From: Acinetobacter sp. SFB | Lineage (GTDB): Bacteria > Pseudomonadota > Gammaproteobacteria > Pseudomonadales > Moraxellaceae | DNA: 64,000 nt | Assembly: GCF_001647545.1 (NCBI RefSeq) | Contig: NZ_LSZH01000013.1 | Span: forward strand, 154,525-218,524 | Direction of reading: 5' to 3' | Shown: one piece after another, positions 9,583-18,855 of the stretch | Layout of the letters: each line of letters begins with the position of its first letter | Position numbering within the stretch: the first letter of the stretch is position 1 | Position numbers and translations under genes: made by a program | The notes under the pieces: model-generated | Database searches by the model: none | Seen by the model: only the letters and a program-made list of their open reading frames with translations | Told to the model about the DNA's origin: nothing

Positions 9583-10764
9583 TTATTGCTGAGGCAAAGG
9601 AATATATTGTGAATTATTATTCTGTGCTTTACGTTCAGCCACCACTACATCCACGGTTAAGGGTTTCTCACCTCGCACGACTTCAACTTTAATCGTGCTA
9701 TTTGGAGCTTGCAATGCAACATAATTAATCAGGTGAGATGCTGAATTGATCGGTTCGCCATTCACTTGGATAATCTTGTCGCCTTTTTTAATTCCCGCTT
9801 TAGCTGCTGGGCCTTGAGGAAGTACATCTGCAACCACAACACCTGTGTGCTTAGGTTCAAGAATATTATCCTGTTGCACTGGCATCAAGCTGATTCCCAA
9901 CCAACCACGAACCACACGACCATCTTTCAAAATTGAATTCAGGATTTGCTGACAAACTTTCGCAGGAATGGCAAAACCAATACCCAGTGAACCGCCCGAT
10001 TGAGAGAAAATAGCTGTGTTCACACCAATCAAATTACCCGCCACATCAATCAGCGCACCACCCGAGTTACCTGGGTTAATCGCAGCATCTGTCTGAATGA
10101 AGTCTTCATAGGTATTGATGCCCAAATCTGAGCGATTGGTAGCAGAAATAATCCCTTGAGTCACGGTTTGCCCCACACCAAATGGATTACCAATGGCAAG
10201 GACTACATCACCCACTTCATTGCCACTCAGTTTAAACGGTAAAACCGGAAGCTTGTCTAATTCAATCTTGATTACGGCAAGATCAGAATCGGGATCTGTG
10301 CCAATAATTTTTGCTACAGCGCGACGCCCATCATTTAACCCAACCACAATTTGATCAGCCTGCGCAACCACATGGTTGTTGGTCAAGATATAACCGTCAG
10401 AACGCACAATAACCCCCGAGCCGAGGCTATTTTCATTTTGTTCCTGACCGAATTGATCCGGTGCTTGATCACCAAAAAATTCACGAAATGCAGGATCATT
10501 TAACAAAGGATGTTCAGCTTGATTCACTTTCTGGGTGGTAAAAATATTCACCACTGCAGGCGCAGCCACTTTAACCGCAGCATTATAAGAATCAATAGCG
10601 CCTGTTCGTGTGGTAGTGACTAACGACTCTACTTTTTCTACCGGCATTTTTACGCCATCAGCCGCAACAGGTGCTTTAGGCTGCTGGTATTGCTGCCATG
10701 CAAGAAAACCGAGCGTGACCAAAATGAGTAAAACCCAAGGTAACCATATAAATGTGCGGCGCAC
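9583..10764 (-). CDS. DegS/HtrA-like periplasmic serine protease
   Basis: 393 residues from the GTG at 10764, which has AGAGGAA just upstream; an in-frame extension to 10848 lacks a ribosome site. One N-terminal membrane anchor (residues 5-23), a trypsin-like domain with triad H131, D161 and S234 (GNSGGA), and a single PDZ domain (about 265-365). A single PDZ with a membrane anchor matches DegS-type rather than DegP-type proteins. DegS starts the sigma-E cascade by cutting RseA; that role here is inferred. Confidence 0.9.
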   Translation of the reverse strand: MRRTFIWLPWVLLILVTLGFLAWQQYQQPKAPVAADGVKMPVEKVESLVTTTRTGAIDSYNAAVKVAAPAVVNIFTTQKVNQAEHPLLNDPAFREFFGDQAPDQFGQEQNENSLGSGVIVRSDGYILTNNHVVAQADQIVVGLNDGRRAVAKIIGTDPDSDLAVIKIELDKLPVLPFKLSGNEVGDVVLAIGNPFGVGQTVTQGIISATNRSDLGINTYEDFIQTDAAINPGNSGGALIDVAGNLIGVNTAIFSQSGGSLGIGFAIPAKVCQQILNSILKDGRVVRGWLGISLMPVQQDNILEPKHTGVVVADVLPQGPAAKAGIKKGDKIIQVNGEPINSASHLINYVALQAPNSTIKVEVVRGEKPLTVDVVVAERKAQNNNSQYIPLPQQ

Positions 10765-10935
10765 GTTACTTTCCTCTAATAATATTTTAATTCGTTGATG
10801 ACTAAGTAATTTATGTGCCATTGTAAAATGAAATACAGCAGGAAACATAAAAATAGTGCAAGAGTTTTGTGATGCTTTAGTTACAATTCAAAATATGTTT
10901 TGATGATGTTAAATATTTAGGCTTTTGAGAAATTT

Positions 10936-11694
10936 ATGGCAAAGCTCGACGAGATTATTCAGTGGTGTAACCAAACCCTGAAATCACATGAATTTAAAGA
11001 CTATGCACCCAATGGTCTGCAAATTGAAGGTAAATCCGATGTTAATAAAATCTTGTGTGCAGTGACTGCATCACAAGATGCAATTGAAGCCGCGATTAAA
11101 CAAGGGGCCGATTTGCTGCTGGTCCATCACGGCTATTTTTGGAAAGGCGAACCCTACCCGATTACCGGCATGCGCGGCAAACGCATAAAAAGTTTAATTC
11201 AACATGATATTTCATTGGCCGCTTATCACTTACCTTTAGATAGTCACCCTACTTTAGGTAACAATGCAGCGATTGCGGATCTTTTAGCATTAGAAAATAT
11301 TGAAGCTTTAGATCCAAGCGAACGCAACCCGATTGGCAATATTGGTTATTTAAAACAACCCGTGTCTGCTGCAGAGTTTAAGTTATATGTGTCGCAGCGT
11401 TTAGATTTTAATGCCATCCATCTTGCTGCTGATAAAACATCAATCCAGAAAATCGGTTTCTGTAGCGGTGGAGCACAAGATTTTATTGGCAAAGCGGCTG
11501 AACAAAATTGTGATGCTTATATTTCAGGTGAAGTCAGTGAACGTACTTTTTATGAAGCCAAAGAATTGAACGTGCATTATTACGCTTGCGGGCATCATGC
11601 AACCGAACGTTATGGTGTACAACGTCTGGCAAAAGCTATTTCAGAACAGTTCGATATTGAGTATAGTTACCTTGAATTAAACAATCCGATTTAA
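10936..11694 (+). CDS. Nif3-like dinuclear metal-centre protein (YbgI family)
   Basis: 252 residues. Members form hexameric toroids with a two-metal site and have been linked to GTP cyclohydrolase I type 2 fold proteins; the cellular job is unsettled. Metal ligands are visible: H64/H65 (LLVHHGYFWKG), D102 (YHLPLDSHP) and the C-terminal CGHHATERYG motif. It is divergent from the protease gene. The family call is firm. Confidence 0.93.
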   Translation: MAKLDEIIQWCNQTLKSHEFKDYAPNGLQIEGKSDVNKILCAVTASQDAIEAAIKQGADLLLVHHGYFWKGEPYPITGMRGKRIKSLIQHDISLAAYHLPLDSHPTLGNNAAIADLLALENIEALDPSERNPIGNIGYLKQPVSAAEFKLYVSQRLDFNAIHLAADKTSIQKIGFCSGGAQDFIGKAAEQNCDAYISGEVSERTFYEAKELNVHYYACGHHATERYGVQRLAKAISEQFDIEYSYLELNNPI

Positions 11695-11846
11695 TTCAAA
11701 TTTGACGGATTGACATTTTCTTTAAACGTATAAATTCAGGCTTTATTGTGTATTGTTATTTATAAGCAATGCGCAATTCAGGTCAAGAATCTATTACAAT
11801 AAGGGCACTTAATGTCAAAACCCAGCAAAACGCAAGGAATTGAAAA

Positions 11847-12473
11847 ATGACAACGATTACTTTACCGGCACTTCCATACGGTTATGAAGATCTTGCTCCA
11901 CACATTAGCAAAGAAACTTTAGAATACCATCATGACAAACACCACAATACCTATGTTGTTAACCTTAACAACTTAATTAAAGGTACTGAGCTTGAAGGTA
12001 AAACTTTAGAAGAAATCATCAAAGCATCTGCGGGTGATGCTGCTAAAGTTGGCGTATTTAACAACGCTGCTCAAGTTTGGAACCATACATTCTACTGGAA
12101 CTGTATGGCTAAAAACGGTGGTGGTAAAGCGACTGGCACTTTAGCTGCTAAAATTGATGAAGCTTTCGGCTCTTATGAAAAATTTGCTGAAGAATTTGCT
12201 GCTGCTGCAACAACTCAATTCGGTTCAGGTTGGGCTTGGTTGGTTGCTGACGAAGTAAATGGCAACCTTTCTATTCTTAAAACTGCAAATGCTGATACTC
12301 CACTTGCTCACGGTAAAGTGGCTGTGTTGACAATTGACGTTTGGGAACATGCTTATTACATCGACTACCGTAATGCACGTCCTGTTTACATCAAAACTTT
12401 CCTAGAAAGCTTGGTAAACTGGGATTACGCAAATGCTAAATATGCTGGCCAAGAAGCTGGTGTTGAAAAATAA
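11847..12473 (+). CDS. sodB: superoxide dismutase [Fe]
   Basis: 208 residues. It converts superoxide to oxygen and hydrogen peroxide in the cytoplasm. The four metal ligands are H28, H79, D163 and H167. Q75 in [13 protein letters not shown] is the glutamine position typical of iron enzymes. AAGGAA lies upstream of the ATG. Monocistronic, followed by a terminator. Confidence 0.97.
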   Translation: MTTITLPALPYGYEDLAPHISKETLEYHHDKHHNTYVVNLNNLIKGTELEGKTLEEIIKASAGDAAKVGVFNNAAQVWNHTFYWNCMAKNGGGKATGTLAAKIDEAFGSYEKFAEEFAAAATTQFGSGWAWLVADEVNGNLSILKTANADTPLAHGKVAVLTIDVWEHAYYIDYRNARPVYIKTFLESLVNWDYANAKYAGQEAGVEK

Positions 12474-12500
12474 GATTTAAAATAAATTTTATTTAGGCAC

Positions 12501-12530
12501 AAAAAACCGCCCTTTATGGGTGGTTTTTTT
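12501..12530 (+). terminator. terminator of sodB
   Basis: AAAAAACCGCCC / GGGTGGTTTTTT hairpin with one G-T pair and a T run, right after sodB. Confidence 0.88.
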
Positions 12531-12630
12531 ATTTTTGGGGTATATCTGCATAATTATAAGGCAAATGATTCATTTGTTTATATTTACGTGTTGACGACTT
12601 AGCTTTTCATCCCTAAAATGCGCATCAGAT

Positions 12631-12706
12631 TCTCCAATAGCTCAGTCGGTAGAGCGACGGACTGTTAATCCGCAGGTCCCTGGTTCGAGCCCAGGTTGGA
12701 GAGCCA
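12631..12706 (+). tRNA. tRNA-Asn (GTT)
   Basis: Same 76 bases as the copy at 9051. A promoter-like TTGACG and TAAAAT pair lies upstream with 17-base spacing. Only five bases separate it from the next tRNA, so the two are probably co-transcribed. Confidence 0.97.
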
Positions 12707-12711
12707 TCTAT

Positions 12712-12787
12712 TCTTCCATAGCTCAGTTGGTAGAGCGACGGACTGTTAATCCGCAGGTCCCTGGTTCGAGCCCAGGTGGAAGAGCCA
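12712..12787 (+). tRNA. tRNA-Asn (GTT), variant acceptor stem
   Basis: Anticodon GTT and body like the neighbours, but the acceptor stem is TCTTCCA / TGGAAGA and the D-loop reads CAGTTGG. The stem changes are compensated on both sides, so pairing is kept and the gene is probably functional. Confidence 0.95.
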
Positions 12788-12793
12788 GATTCT

Positions 12794-12827
12794 AAAAAGC
12801 CCACTCATGATGCAGTGGGCTTTTTTT
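12794..12827 (+). terminator. terminator after the tandem tRNA-Asn pair
   Basis: AAAAAGCCCACT / AGTGGGCTTTTT hairpin with a T run. The 300 bases that follow, up to the next tRNA promoter, show no gene. Confidence 0.9.
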
Positions 12828-13154
12828 ATTCACTAATTTTTATTTAAATCTTAGATTATTTCCTATCTATTTTTTTCGCTTATTAAAATTTAATCATGTT
12901 CATACAAATAAGAATATTTTAATAAATCCCATAAACGCAACAAGCTGAGTCCGCCCAAGCCGAGCTGATGTAATTGATCAACGAATATCGTAAAGCACAG
13001 CCCTTACAAAACAAAGAACATTATATAAACTTAATAAAATCACTTAAATAATCAGCAATAAGTTTGTTTTTAATACATTCAGTTCATTTTCCTGATTTTT
13101 TTAAGCCTAAGCCCTTGACCCCTTCAACTTAGATACATAGAATGCGTACCAGAT

Positions 13155-13230
13155 TCTCCAATAGCTCAGTCGGTAGAGCGACGGACTGTTAATCCGCAGG
13201 TCCCTGGTTCGAGCCCAGGTTGGAGAGCCA
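13155..13230 (+). tRNA. tRNA-Asn (GTT)
   Basis: Identical to the copies at 9051 and 12631. A TTGACC box upstream with a loose -10 suggests its own promoter. Confidence 0.97.
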
Positions 13231-13236
13231 AATTCT

Positions 13237-13266
13237 AAAAACCCACTCTACTTGAGTGGGTTTTTT
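13237..13266 (+). terminator. terminator after the third clustered tRNA-Asn
   Basis: AAAAACCCACTC / GAGTGGGTTTTT hairpin with a T run. Confidence 0.9.
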
Positions 13267-13286
13267 CTTATCTGTAGATTCATATC

Positions 13287-13730
13287 GTGTTTAATTCTAG
13301 TTCATCCACCTTTCTTGTTATTGGTATTATTGCCAGTCTTGCATTGATCATTCTATATGGTCAGCAATACTTCAAAAGCAAAAAAAAGTTTTATCCGAAA
13401 CGCGTCATTACCCCTTATGAATGCAGAATGTACGTTCGTTTAAAAGAAGCTTTCCCGCAATATCATGTTTTGGCACAAGTTGCCTTTAGTGCACTCATTA
13501 CCAGTCATAATCTTAAAATTCGTAACCAGTTCAATCGCAAAGTCACCGACTTCGTTTTACTTAATGAATCGCTACAAGTTTTAGTGATTATTGAGCTAGA
13601 TGACCCAACGCATCTATACAAAGTTGAAGAGGATAAATTTCGTGACCACATGCTGCATGAAGCGGGTTATCGTGTATTACGTTACACCGAGATTCCAAAT
13701 GTCCGACAATTGCATAAAGACATTCTTTAA
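13287..13730 (+). CDS. DUF2726 domain membrane-anchored protein
   Basis: 147 residues from a GTG. One N-terminal membrane segment (about residues 8-24), then a DUF2726 domain, which has a restriction-endonuclease-like fold in some members. The core VTDFVLLNESLQVLVIIELDDPTH and EEDKFRDHMLHEAGYRVLRY is visible. The function is unknown. It begins 20 bases after a tRNA terminator and its ribosome site is weak, so the exact start is uncertain. Confidence 0.8.
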   Translation: MFNSSSSTFLVIGIIASLALIILYGQQYFKSKKKFYPKRVITPYECRMYVRLKEAFPQYHVLAQVAFSALITSHNLKIRNQFNRKVTDFVLLNESLQVLVIIELDDPTHLYKVEEDKFRDHMLHEAGYRVLRYTEIPNVRQLHKDIL

Positions 13731-13913
13731 CCCACCCTTTAGCAAGACTATTTCTCTATATCGCCAGACTACTAGCCCTAATGTCATCAGCATCAATGTT
13801 AGTCGACAGGATGAATAGAATACGAAATCATTTGCACAATGCCGTGTGACTCAAATCTAAGACTTTCTTTTTATCGCAAGTTGTTTGGTTACCCTGACAT
13901 CTTAATCAAGCAT

Positions 13914-13950
13914 AAAAAAGCCTCTACTCAATTATAGAATAGAGGCTTTT
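13914..13950 (-). terminator. terminator of ubiC-ubiA
   Basis: AAAAGCCTCTA / TAGAGGCTTTT stem with a long loop; on the minus strand it is followed by six T residues. It lies 32 bases beyond the ubiA stop. Confidence 0.85.
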
Positions 13951-13981
13951 GATAAAACTCAGCTTTCAAATCAACTTAGCA

Positions 13982-14860
13982 TTAAAGCAATGCAATAAAG
14001 ATCCCGACAAAAATAATCAGTCCCACCCAACGGTTATGACGGAATGCCCAAAAGCAGAGTTGCGGATTTCTGTCCTTGGTTTTTGTCCACTGATAAATAA
14101 AATCAGCCATAACAATAAGCAAAGCCATTAATCCAAAAGGCACCAGTAAAGCTTCACGATACAAAACCGCACCGATCAGCAACACACTTGCTGCCTGTAA
14201 TAGCGAAATGATTTCGATGTCATATTTTCCGAATAAAATCGCAGTTGATTTCACCCCAATTTTTAAATCATATTCGCGGTCAGTAATGGCATATTGCGTA
14301 TCATAAGCTACTGTCCAAGCCAAGTTACCAAAGTATAAAAGCCAACAGGTCAGATCAGGTGTCTGCCCGACCGCGGTATATGCCATCGGAATAGACCATG
14401 AAAATGCCGCCCCTAAAAAAACCTGAGGCAAGTTGGTATAGCGTTTCATAAAAGGATATATAAAGGCCAATATCAACGCACCAAATGACCAGTAAAAGCT
14501 TTCTACGGGTAAAAAAAACAACAAGCAAGCACTTGCCGCAACGAGAATTATAAACACCCCGATGGCTTCTATTGGCTTAATGACTCCGGTCGCTAAAGGC
14601 CGGTCTTTGGTTCGGGCAACAGCGCCATCAACTTTACGGTCAGCAAAGTCGTTTATGGCACAACCTGCTGCCCGCATAAAAATCACACCCAAGATCATCA
14701 ACAACAGTATTTTTAAGTCAGGGATGCCTTTTCCTGCAATCCACAATGCCCACATGGTCGGCCAAAACACCAGCTCTGTACCAATTGGCTTATCAAAACG
14801 ACATAAATAGTAATACGCTGCTAAACGCTCACGCGCTGTAATTTGCTGTGCAGTAGCCAT
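13982..14860 (-). CDS. ubiA: 4-hydroxybenzoate octaprenyltransferase
   Basis: 292 residues, polytopic inner-membrane enzyme. It attaches the polyprenyl tail to 4-hydroxybenzoate in ubiquinone synthesis. The two Asp-rich prenyl-diphosphate motifs are present: NDFADRKVD (70-78) and DREYDLKIG (about 196-204). It follows ubiC by about 33 bases in one operon. Confidence 0.96.
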   Translation of the reverse strand: MATAQQITARERLAAYYYLCRFDKPIGTELVFWPTMWALWIAGKGIPDLKILLLMILGVIFMRAAGCAINDFADRKVDGAVARTKDRPLATGVIKPIEAIGVFIILVAASACLLFFLPVESFYWSFGALILAFIYPFMKRYTNLPQVFLGAAFSWSIPMAYTAVGQTPDLTCWLLYFGNLAWTVAYDTQYAITDREYDLKIGVKSTAILFGKYDIEIISLLQAASVLLIGAVLYREALLVPFGLMALLIVMADFIYQWTKTKDRNPQLCFWAFRHNRWVGLIIFVGIFIALL

Positions 14861-14893
14861 GACTGTCCCTTAACCAGATTTCTGTTCAATATT

Positions 14894-15394
14894 TTATTGT
14901 GAAGTATTTTGCTGAATAAACTGTTCAAATGCAGGCAAGAAAGTCTCTTGAACAATAAATTTACAACCATGCCAAGTATAGCAACTTTGCCGCGTCCAGC
15001 CTTCTTCCAGCAAAATCACACGACGTTCACAATGTGGATTGGTTCGCTGAAACAAGAACCAGCCAATCGGCTTTTTGCCAATATGCTGAAAGATACGTGC
15101 ACGAGATTGCAGACTTAAAATTGGAAAGATACTTTTTGCTTTCACCCAAGGCTGGACTTCACAGCCATATAAATAACTTTCACGCACCCACGAGGTATGC
15201 TGATGCGGCATGTTCATCCATTGGCTGTCTGCAAAACTTAAACGCAAAAAATGCTCTTGAATAGGCTGTACTTTAAATCGTCCATCCGCCAGATCTGTCA
15301 GCTGCTGCGTGAGTGAACCCGATGCATACAGCCATTCACGTAATCCAGCAGGAATCTGTTTATCCTGGCGTTTACATGCTCGCTTGTTTTGCAT
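14894..15394 (-). CDS. ubiC: chorismate lyase
   Basis: 166 residues. It splits chorismate into 4-hydroxybenzoate and pyruvate, the first committed step of ubiquinone synthesis. The C-terminal half has the WVRESYLYG and RARIFQHIGKKPIGWFLF segments seen in the family. First gene of the ubiCA operon, supplying UbiA directly. Confidence 0.92.
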   Translation of the reverse strand: MQNKRACKRQDKQIPAGLREWLYASGSLTQQLTDLADGRFKVQPIQEHFLRLSFADSQWMNMPHQHTSWVRESYLYGCEVQPWVKAKSIFPILSLQSRARIFQHIGKKPIGWFLFQRTNPHCERRVILLEEGWTRQSCYTWHGCKFIVQETFLPAFEQFIQQNTSQ

Positions 15395-15508
15395 AAGTTC
15401 TCTGCTCGTTTAGGTTGATTAATTTTAATCTCATATATACATCATGTGAGCAATAGCCAGTATTAACCCAGCCATTCCTCTTCCCCCATCCTATCCAATC
15501 AAATGCGC

Positions 15509-15811
15509 TTAACAATTATCCGTCTTGGCAATCACTTCAAATTTGCCCTGCGCTGTCTTGATTAAAATCATCCCTTCAGCACTCAAATAAAAACTTTGCG
15601 GATAGGCATAATCCAGCGCCAACTCTGGATTTTTTAATCCCACAAATTCTGCCTACTTATAACCTTCCACGGTACGCCCTACTTCTAGATACGTCACGGC
15701 AGAAAAATTCATTTTAAAACCTTGCTCATGATCTTTAGGATCAATCCATGGATAAAAGCTGGTGTGTTTTTTACGTTGTGCCATAAATTTAAAGGCTGAG
15801 TCGTGGTTCAT
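15509..15811 (-). pseudogene. 100-codon gene with a single internal TAG
   Basis: From the ATG at 15811 (MNHDSAFKFMAQRK) the frame runs to a TAA at 15509, with one in-frame TAG at codon 53 (15655-15653). Both halves look coding: the first ends EVGRTVEGYK and the second starts AEFVGLKNPELALDYAYPQSFYL. A single change from CAG (Gln) would explain the stop. I do not recognise the family. It lies between the glnA terminator and ubiC. Confidence 0.55.
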
Positions 15812-15825
15812 AATAGTGATGATAC

Positions 15826-15857
15826 AAAAAAACCCGCTACTAGAGCGGGTTTTTTTA
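15826..15857 (-). terminator. terminator of glnA
   Basis: AAAAACCCGCT / AGCGGGTTTTT hairpin with T runs on both strands, 20 bases beyond the glnA stop. Confidence 0.92.
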
Positions 15858-15877
15858 CACTGAAATTCCGTTAAGAA

Positions 15878-17287
15878 TTACAAGCTGTAGTACATGTCAA
15901 ACTCAACTGGGTGAGTTGTCGTATTTAAACGGCGAACTTCTTCAGTTTTAACTTCGATATAGGCATCAAGCATATCTTTAGTGAACACGCCACCTTTCAA
16001 CAGGTATTCATGATCCGCTTGAAGTGCTTCAAGTGCCATATCTAAGCTATGTGCAACTGTAGGAATTTTCGCTTCTTCTTCAGGAGGAAGATCATACAAG
16101 TTTTTGTCAGCAGCTTCACCTGGGTGAATCTTGTTTTGGATACCGTCAAGGCCAGCCATTAACAATGCCGCGAAACCTAAGTACGGGTTCATCATTGGAT
16201 CTGGGAAACGTGCTTCAATACGTTTGCCTTTCGGACTAGAAACGTAAGGAATACGGATAGAAGCAGAACGGTTACGTGCTGAGTAAGCAAGCATAATCGG
16301 AGCTTCATAATGTGGCACTAAACGCTTGTACGAGTTAGTAGAAGGGTTAGTGATTGCATTCAATGAACGCGCATGCTTGATCACACCGCCAATGAAGTAC
16401 AATGCCATTTCTGACAAGCCTGCATATTCATCACCAGCAAACAGGTTCTTGCCATCTTTAGCGATAGATATGTGAACGTGCATACCAGAACCGTTATCGC
16501 CAACCATTGGTTTAGGCATAAAGGTTGCTGTTTTAGCGTATTGGTGCGCAACATTCCAAACTGCATATTTGAACTGTTGAACTTCGTCTGCTTTACGCAC
16601 CATGGTATTGAAGCTCACACCAATTTCTAACTGGCAAGATGCAACTTCGTGGTGATGTACTTCTACACGACCAGGGCCCATGATGTCTTCGATTTTTGCA
16701 CACATTTCTGCACGCATATCATGTGAAGAATCCACAGGAGGAACTGGGAAGTAACCGCCTTTAACACGTGGACGGTGACCAGAGTTACCACCTTCATAGT
16801 CTTTGTTGGTTGACCATGCAGCTTCTTCAGCGATTAATGTATGGCGCGCGCCAGACATATCGATTTCCCATTTCACTTCGTCAAAAACGAAGAATTCTGG
16901 TTCTGGACCAAAGAATGCAGTATCACCGATACCCGTAGATTTTAAATACTCTTCTGCACGGCGAGCAATTGAACGTGGGTCACGGTCGTAACCTTGACCA
17001 GTTGAGGGCTCGATCACGTCACAGGTAACAACAACTGTTGCTTCAGCAAAGAACGGGTCAAGGAAGCATGTTTCAGCATCTGGACGTAAAATCATGTCAG
17101 ATGCTTCGATGCCTTTCCAACCTTCGATTGAAGAACCATCAAACATTTTACCGTCTTCAAATGTATCTTCGTCAATCGTATCTGCTGGGTAAGTTACGTG
17201 TTGCTCTTTACCCTTAGTATCAGTAAAGCGAAAATCGACCCATTTTGCGCCACTTTCTTGGATGAGTTGAAGGACCTTGTTCGCCAT
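15878..17287 (-). CDS. glnA: glutamine synthetase, type I
   Basis: 469 residues from the ATG at 17287 ([13 protein letters not shown]); an ATG six bases earlier is equally close to the GGAG site. The enzyme makes glutamine from glutamate, ammonia and ATP. The motifs [16 protein letters not shown] and NLYDLPPEE are present, the last containing the tyrosine adenylylated by GlnE in type I-beta enzymes. The promoter has nitrogen-regulation signals (separate entries). Monocistronic; no glnL/glnG follow in the window. Confidence 0.97.
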   Translation of the reverse strand: MANKVLQLIQESGAKWVDFRFTDTKGKEQHVTYPADTIDEDTFEDGKMFDGSSIEGWKGIEASDMILRPDAETCFLDPFFAEATVVVTCDVIEPSTGQGYDRDPRSIARRAEEYLKSTGIGDTAFFGPEPEFFVFDEVKWEIDMSGARHTLIAEEAAWSTNKDYEGGNSGHRPRVKGGYFPVPPVDSSHDMRAEMCAKIEDIMGPGRVEVHHHEVASCQLEIGVSFNTMVRKADEVQQFKYAVWNVAHQYAKTATFMPKPMVGDNGSGMHVHISIAKDGKNLFAGDEYAGLSEMALYFIGGVIKHARSLNAITNPSTNSYKRLVPHYEAPIMLAYSARNRSASIRIPYVSSPKGKRIEARFPDPMMNPYLGFAALLMAGLDGIQNKIHPGEAADKNLYDLPPEEEAKIPTVAHSLDMALEALQADHEYLLKGGVFTKDMLDAYIEVKTEEVRRLNTTTHPVEFDMYYSL

Positions 17288-17353
17288 GCTCATTGTGCTC
17301 CGATGATTTTTTGTTGCACCTGCTAAGTGCGTGTTAGTAGTTGGCATTTATTA

Positions 17354-17370
17354 AGCAATTCTCATACCAA
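17354..17370 (-). promoter_or_regulatory. sigma-54 promoter of glnA
   Basis: On the minus strand the sequence reads TTGGTATGAGAATTGCT, with GG and GC ten bases apart, as in the -24/-12 consensus TTGGCAC-N5-TTGC. The implied start is near 17343, giving a leader of about 50 bases. Confidence 0.75.
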
Positions 17371-17461
17371 CTTTTAAAAACAAAGATAAAATATTGAATT
17401 CTTTATCAGAATAGAAGATTTAGATACTTTCGTTTGAGGCTATTATACTGTGTGCAAATGT

Positions 17462-17533
17462 AAATGCACCATATTCAAACACACTTCATTACTTTTGCTT
17501 AAAAAGCTACTTTCAGTGTACTAAAATGGTGCG
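17462..17533 (-). promoter_or_regulatory. NtrC binding sites upstream of glnA
   Basis: TGTACTAAAATGGTGCG at 17517-17533 matches 14 of 17 positions of the NtrC consensus TGCACCAAAATGGTGCA. A perfect left half-site TGCACCA lies at 17465-17471. They sit about 120-190 bases upstream of the predicted sigma-54 start, a normal enhancer distance. A weaker match, TGCGCCATTTTGGTG, lies at about 17796-17810. The rest of the 900-base gap to trpG is AT-rich without a visible gene. Confidence 0.65.
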
Positions 17534-18119
17534 AATTTATTTTTAAAAGTTGTAAAGAATCGTTTTTTATCTCTATTTGGCTTAATATTCATCGCTTGAG
17601 ATTAAAATAAATACTTAAAAGTTATTTTTCAACCATGTTGATGATTTTATTGTTGAATATATCAACTGTTAAATCTAAACCACTCCGGTAAATTTCAATT
17701 TATAATCAAATTATCTGATTATTTTTTCAAGAATTTTACATTTAATCTGGTTTAACCCGTAATTTTTTTTATTCATTGCACAAACAAATGCTGTGCGCCA
17801 TTTTGGTGATAAAGGTGAGATATTATTTCCTTCTATTTATATCCCTTTATGCATATGAAACATAGCTAGAATTTATCAATTTTAATACAAATAAAACTTA
17901 CTTATAGTAAGTCTATTACTCAAATTTAATTTTATATATTTATTCATTGATTTCAAATCTTAAAAAGCCTGCATTTTATTCAAAAGTGGATTCAATAGTT
18001 GAACTAAACATCGATGAATTTCATTCAAGATAAAATGCAAATAAATCCGCTTATTCTCATGCGGTGATTCCTCTAAAATCATTATCATAGAAATAGTTCA
18101 GCAGAAAATGCTTATTTTT

Positions 18120-18128
18120 TGCTATGAT
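18120..18128 (+). promoter_or_regulatory. extended -10 promoter for trpG operon
   Basis: TGCTATGAT, an extended -10 element, about 135 bases before trpG. The resulting leader contains small dyads (for example GCAC...GTGC) but no Trp-rich leader peptide that I can see, so classical attenuation is not supported. Confidence 0.4.
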
Positions 18129-18262
18129 TATTCGCACTCCATTTTTGACTTGTTTTTATTAGCCTCATTTATCTCAGGCGAGCTACTAACAAATAGCAAT
18201 CATGCGAGTATTCCTGGACTATTCGAGCACATTTAAGTGCGTAATTTTCAATAGGTTAGCTC

Positions 18263-18847
18263 ATGCTTTTAATGATCGACAATTATGACTCTTTTACCTA
18301 CAACATCGTCCAATATTTTGGCGAGTTAAATCAAGACGTAAAAGTAGTCCGTAATGATGCCGTGACATTGGAAGATATCCAGCGATGGCAACCTCAGTAT
18401 TTAGTGATTGGTCCTGGTCCTTGCTCGCCAAGTGAAGCAGGCATTTCAATTCCCGCGATTCAGCACTTTGCCGGCAAAATTCCATTGCTTGGTGTGTGTT
18501 TGGGTCATCAGGCCATTGGTCAAGCTTTTGGTGGCGATATTATTCGCGCAAAAAACGTCATGCACGGTCGTTTGTCCGATATGTATCACAGCAATAAAGG
18601 CATCTTCAGCAATCTGCCTTCTCCATTTTCGGCAACGCGCTATCATTCACTGGTGATTGATCAGGCGACTGTGCCAGATTGTTTAGAAGTAACCTGCTGG
18701 ACCAATGAAGCCGATGGCAGCATGGAAGAAATCATGGGTGTAAAACATAAGACATTGGCCGTTGAAGGCGTGCAGTTTCACCCTGAATCAATTTTGAGCC
18801 AGCATGGTCATCAAATCTTCCAAAACTTTTTAGAAATTTATGCATAG
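18263..18847 (+). CDS. trpG: anthranilate synthase glutamine amidotransferase subunit
   Basis: 194 residues, class I glutamine amidotransferase. The triad is C79 (GVCLGHQ), H173 and E175 (FHPES). It supplies ammonia to TrpE and may also serve PabB. First gene of trpG-trpD-trpC, the arrangement found in Acinetobacter and pseudomonads; trpE is not in the window. Its stop overlaps a possible GTG of trpD. Confidence 0.95.
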   Translation: MLLMIDNYDSFTYNIVQYFGELNQDVKVVRNDAVTLEDIQRWQPQYLVIGPGPCSPSEAGISIPAIQHFAGKIPLLGVCLGHQAIGQAFGGDIIRAKNVMHGRLSDMYHSNKGIFSNLPSPFSATRYHSLVIDQATVPDCLEVTCWTNEADGSMEEIMGVKHKTLAVEGVQFHPESILSQHGHQIFQNFLEIYA

Positions 18848-18855
18848 TGAACACC

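Noticed and set aside
17796..17810. Third NtrC site upstream of glnA
   Set aside because: The core half-sites match but the centre and outer positions do not, and it is about 450 bases from the promoter; kept only as a remark.
18128..18262. trp attenuator with leader peptide
   Set aside because: No short frame with tandem Trp codons and no clear terminator/antiterminator pair in the leader.
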